Source of the DNA: Pseudomonadota bacterium
Lineage (GTDB): Bacteria; Pseudomonadota; Alphaproteobacteria; Sphingomonadales; Sphingomonadaceae
Assembly: GCA_023418595.1 (NCBI GenBank)
Contig: JAEZZI010000011.1
Span: forward strand, 1 to 50,894
Length of the DNA: 50,894 nucleotides
Direction of reading: 5' to 3'
The notes beneath the pieces were generated by a model. The model saw nothing but the letters and a program-made list of their open reading frames with translations, had not been told where the DNA came from and did no database searches. Made by a program: the position numbers and the translations under genes. Below, piece after piece: positions 50,498 to 50,894 of the stretch (positions are counted from its first letter, which is position 1; the number at the start of each line of letters is the position of its first letter).

Positions 50498-50543
50498 CGA
50501 CGACCCTTGCCATGCGCCGCGCATGGCGGGGTTGTTGTCGTTT
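50498..50543 (+). terminator. probable terminator of rpmB
   Basis: GCCATGC (50509-50515) pairs with GCATGGC (50521-50527). The flanking CGAC...CCC and GGG...GTCG can extend the stem, and the following bases are T-rich (GTTGTTGTCGTTTG). Confidence 0.6.
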
Positions 50544-50609
50544 GGGGGTAGTCCCGTCTGTCGGTAACGTCGGACGGGTAGAGATACGCCTGCCTCCAAA
50601 GAACAACTC

Positions 50610-50732
50610 CGTCATTCCGGCGAAGGCGGGAATCCATAACCCATGTCGGCGCTTGTGGATTTCCGCCTTCTGCCCTTGGCAGAAGTTTATCCTGAGCACC
50701 TGCCTTGCAGGCAGTCGAAGGGCGGGAATGAC
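50610..50732. repeat. composite palindromic repeat, CGTCATTCCGGCG family
   Basis: The left arm begins CGTCATTCCGGCGAAGGCGG and the right arm ends CGAAGGGCGGGAATGAC. Inside lies a second motif with CTGAGC and GTCGAAG that resembles the core of the other repeat superfamily, so this copy looks like one repeat inserted in another. Confidence 0.75.
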
Positions 50733-50770
50733 AATCAGGAAATCGAAATCGTCGCCATCACTCATCAATT

Positions 50771-50894
50771 AGAGCGGTTTCCACACGAACTGAATCGCAG
50801 GGGATTCCCATTCGGCGCCTGATGTGATTCACGCTATCTGCTGGCGAAGGAGGCTGGCATGGATGGCTCGATCGCTTTCACAGGATCTTCGGGA
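50771..50894 (+). mobile_element. probable left end of an IS5/IS1182-type insertion sequence
   Basis: AGAGCGGTTTCC begins a segment with three spaced GATTC boxes that leads into a strong ribosome site (GAAGGAGG) and an ATG at 50860. The layout of a terminal sequence, short leader and ORF is that of an insertion sequence. The opposite end lies beyond the window. Confidence 0.45.
50860..50894 (+). CDS. 5' end of a putative transposase (partial)
   Basis: Only eleven complete codons are in the window (MDGSIAFQDLR). Together with the ideal GGAGG site five bases upstream this matches the opening of IS5/IS1182-type transposases from memory of their N-termini. The identity cannot be proved from so few residues. 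Confidence 0.4.

Larger units (their letters stand above)
50447..50894. other. repeat and insertion-sequence region after rpmB
   Basis: Beyond the rpmB terminator there is a composite palindromic repeat (50610-50732) and then what appears to be the end of an insertion sequence (from about 50771). Minus-strand frames that cross the repeat translate to a typical repeat-derived peptide and are not genes. Confidence 0.7.

Noticed and set aside
50361..50768. A 135-residue minus-strand frame after rpmB
   Set aside because: It translates the composite palindromic repeat (typical peptide WIPAFAGMTE) and overlaps rpmB, so it is repeat-derived rather than a gene.

Overview
The window is a 50.9-kb piece of GC-rich chromosome from an alphaproteobacterium, most likely a sphingomonad (Sphingomonas or a close relative). 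The reasons are: a split ATP synthase locus in the order I-a-c-b'-b; the argS, SPOR-protein, nagZ run; a bacteriophytochrome with an HWE-type kinase and a fused receiver beside its heme oxygenase; a complete valine-degradation operon; and several families of short palindromic repeats. No rRNA or tRNA gene, CRISPR array or complete prophage was seen. Gene density is high, and about 50 coding features are called.

Layout. 1-910: two small unrecognised genes in AT-richer DNA. 908-5500 (minus): nagZ, a SPOR protein, argS and rarD. 5558-10725 (minus): a DUF3857/transglutaminase/TPR protein, uvrC and a guanidinium-type SMR exporter. 10846-12720: a CHASE3 hybrid histidine kinase. 13087-15715 (minus): atpI-atpB-atpE-atpF'-atpF, ending in a good terminator. 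16795-20617 (minus): ydbH-ynbE-ydbL, an envelope lipid-transport type operon, with radC divergent. 21571-25381: a copper chaperone diverging from dnaK-dnaJ, with a heat-shock sigma-factor type promoter in front of dnaK. 25669-30202 (minus): purB-bphO-bphP with overlapping stops and starts, making a red-light sensor and the enzyme for its chromophore. 30416-35892: small envelope genes, glutaminase, a rearrangement scar holding two gene remnants, a PAS protein, rlpA and a dienelactone hydrolase. 36195-41932 (minus): mmsA, acyl-CoA dehydrogenase, 3-hydroxyisobutyryl-CoA hydrolase, enoyl-CoA hydratase and mmsB, covering every step from isobutyryl-CoA to propionyl-CoA, with a divergent LysR regulator. 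43367-45669: an MFS transporter coupled to an AraC regulator. 45757-50446: sodC, a low-molecular-weight phosphatase, a histone-H1-like protein, a DUF4126 protein, tadA, a CNNM/CorC-type protein, a small membrane protein and rpmB. The window ends inside what looks like an insertion sequence.

The most unusual signal is a set of palindromic repeats that sit in many intergenic gaps. One copy, a perfect 32-bp inverted repeat spanning exactly 114 bases, lies inside the heme oxygenase gene. It keeps the frame and so adds 38 residues to the protein. Three of the four gaps in the valine operon each carry a different repeat. Other points of interest are the scar at 33.3-33.75 kb, a very strong stem-loop ahead of the MFS gene, and a textbook heat-shock promoter at dnaK.
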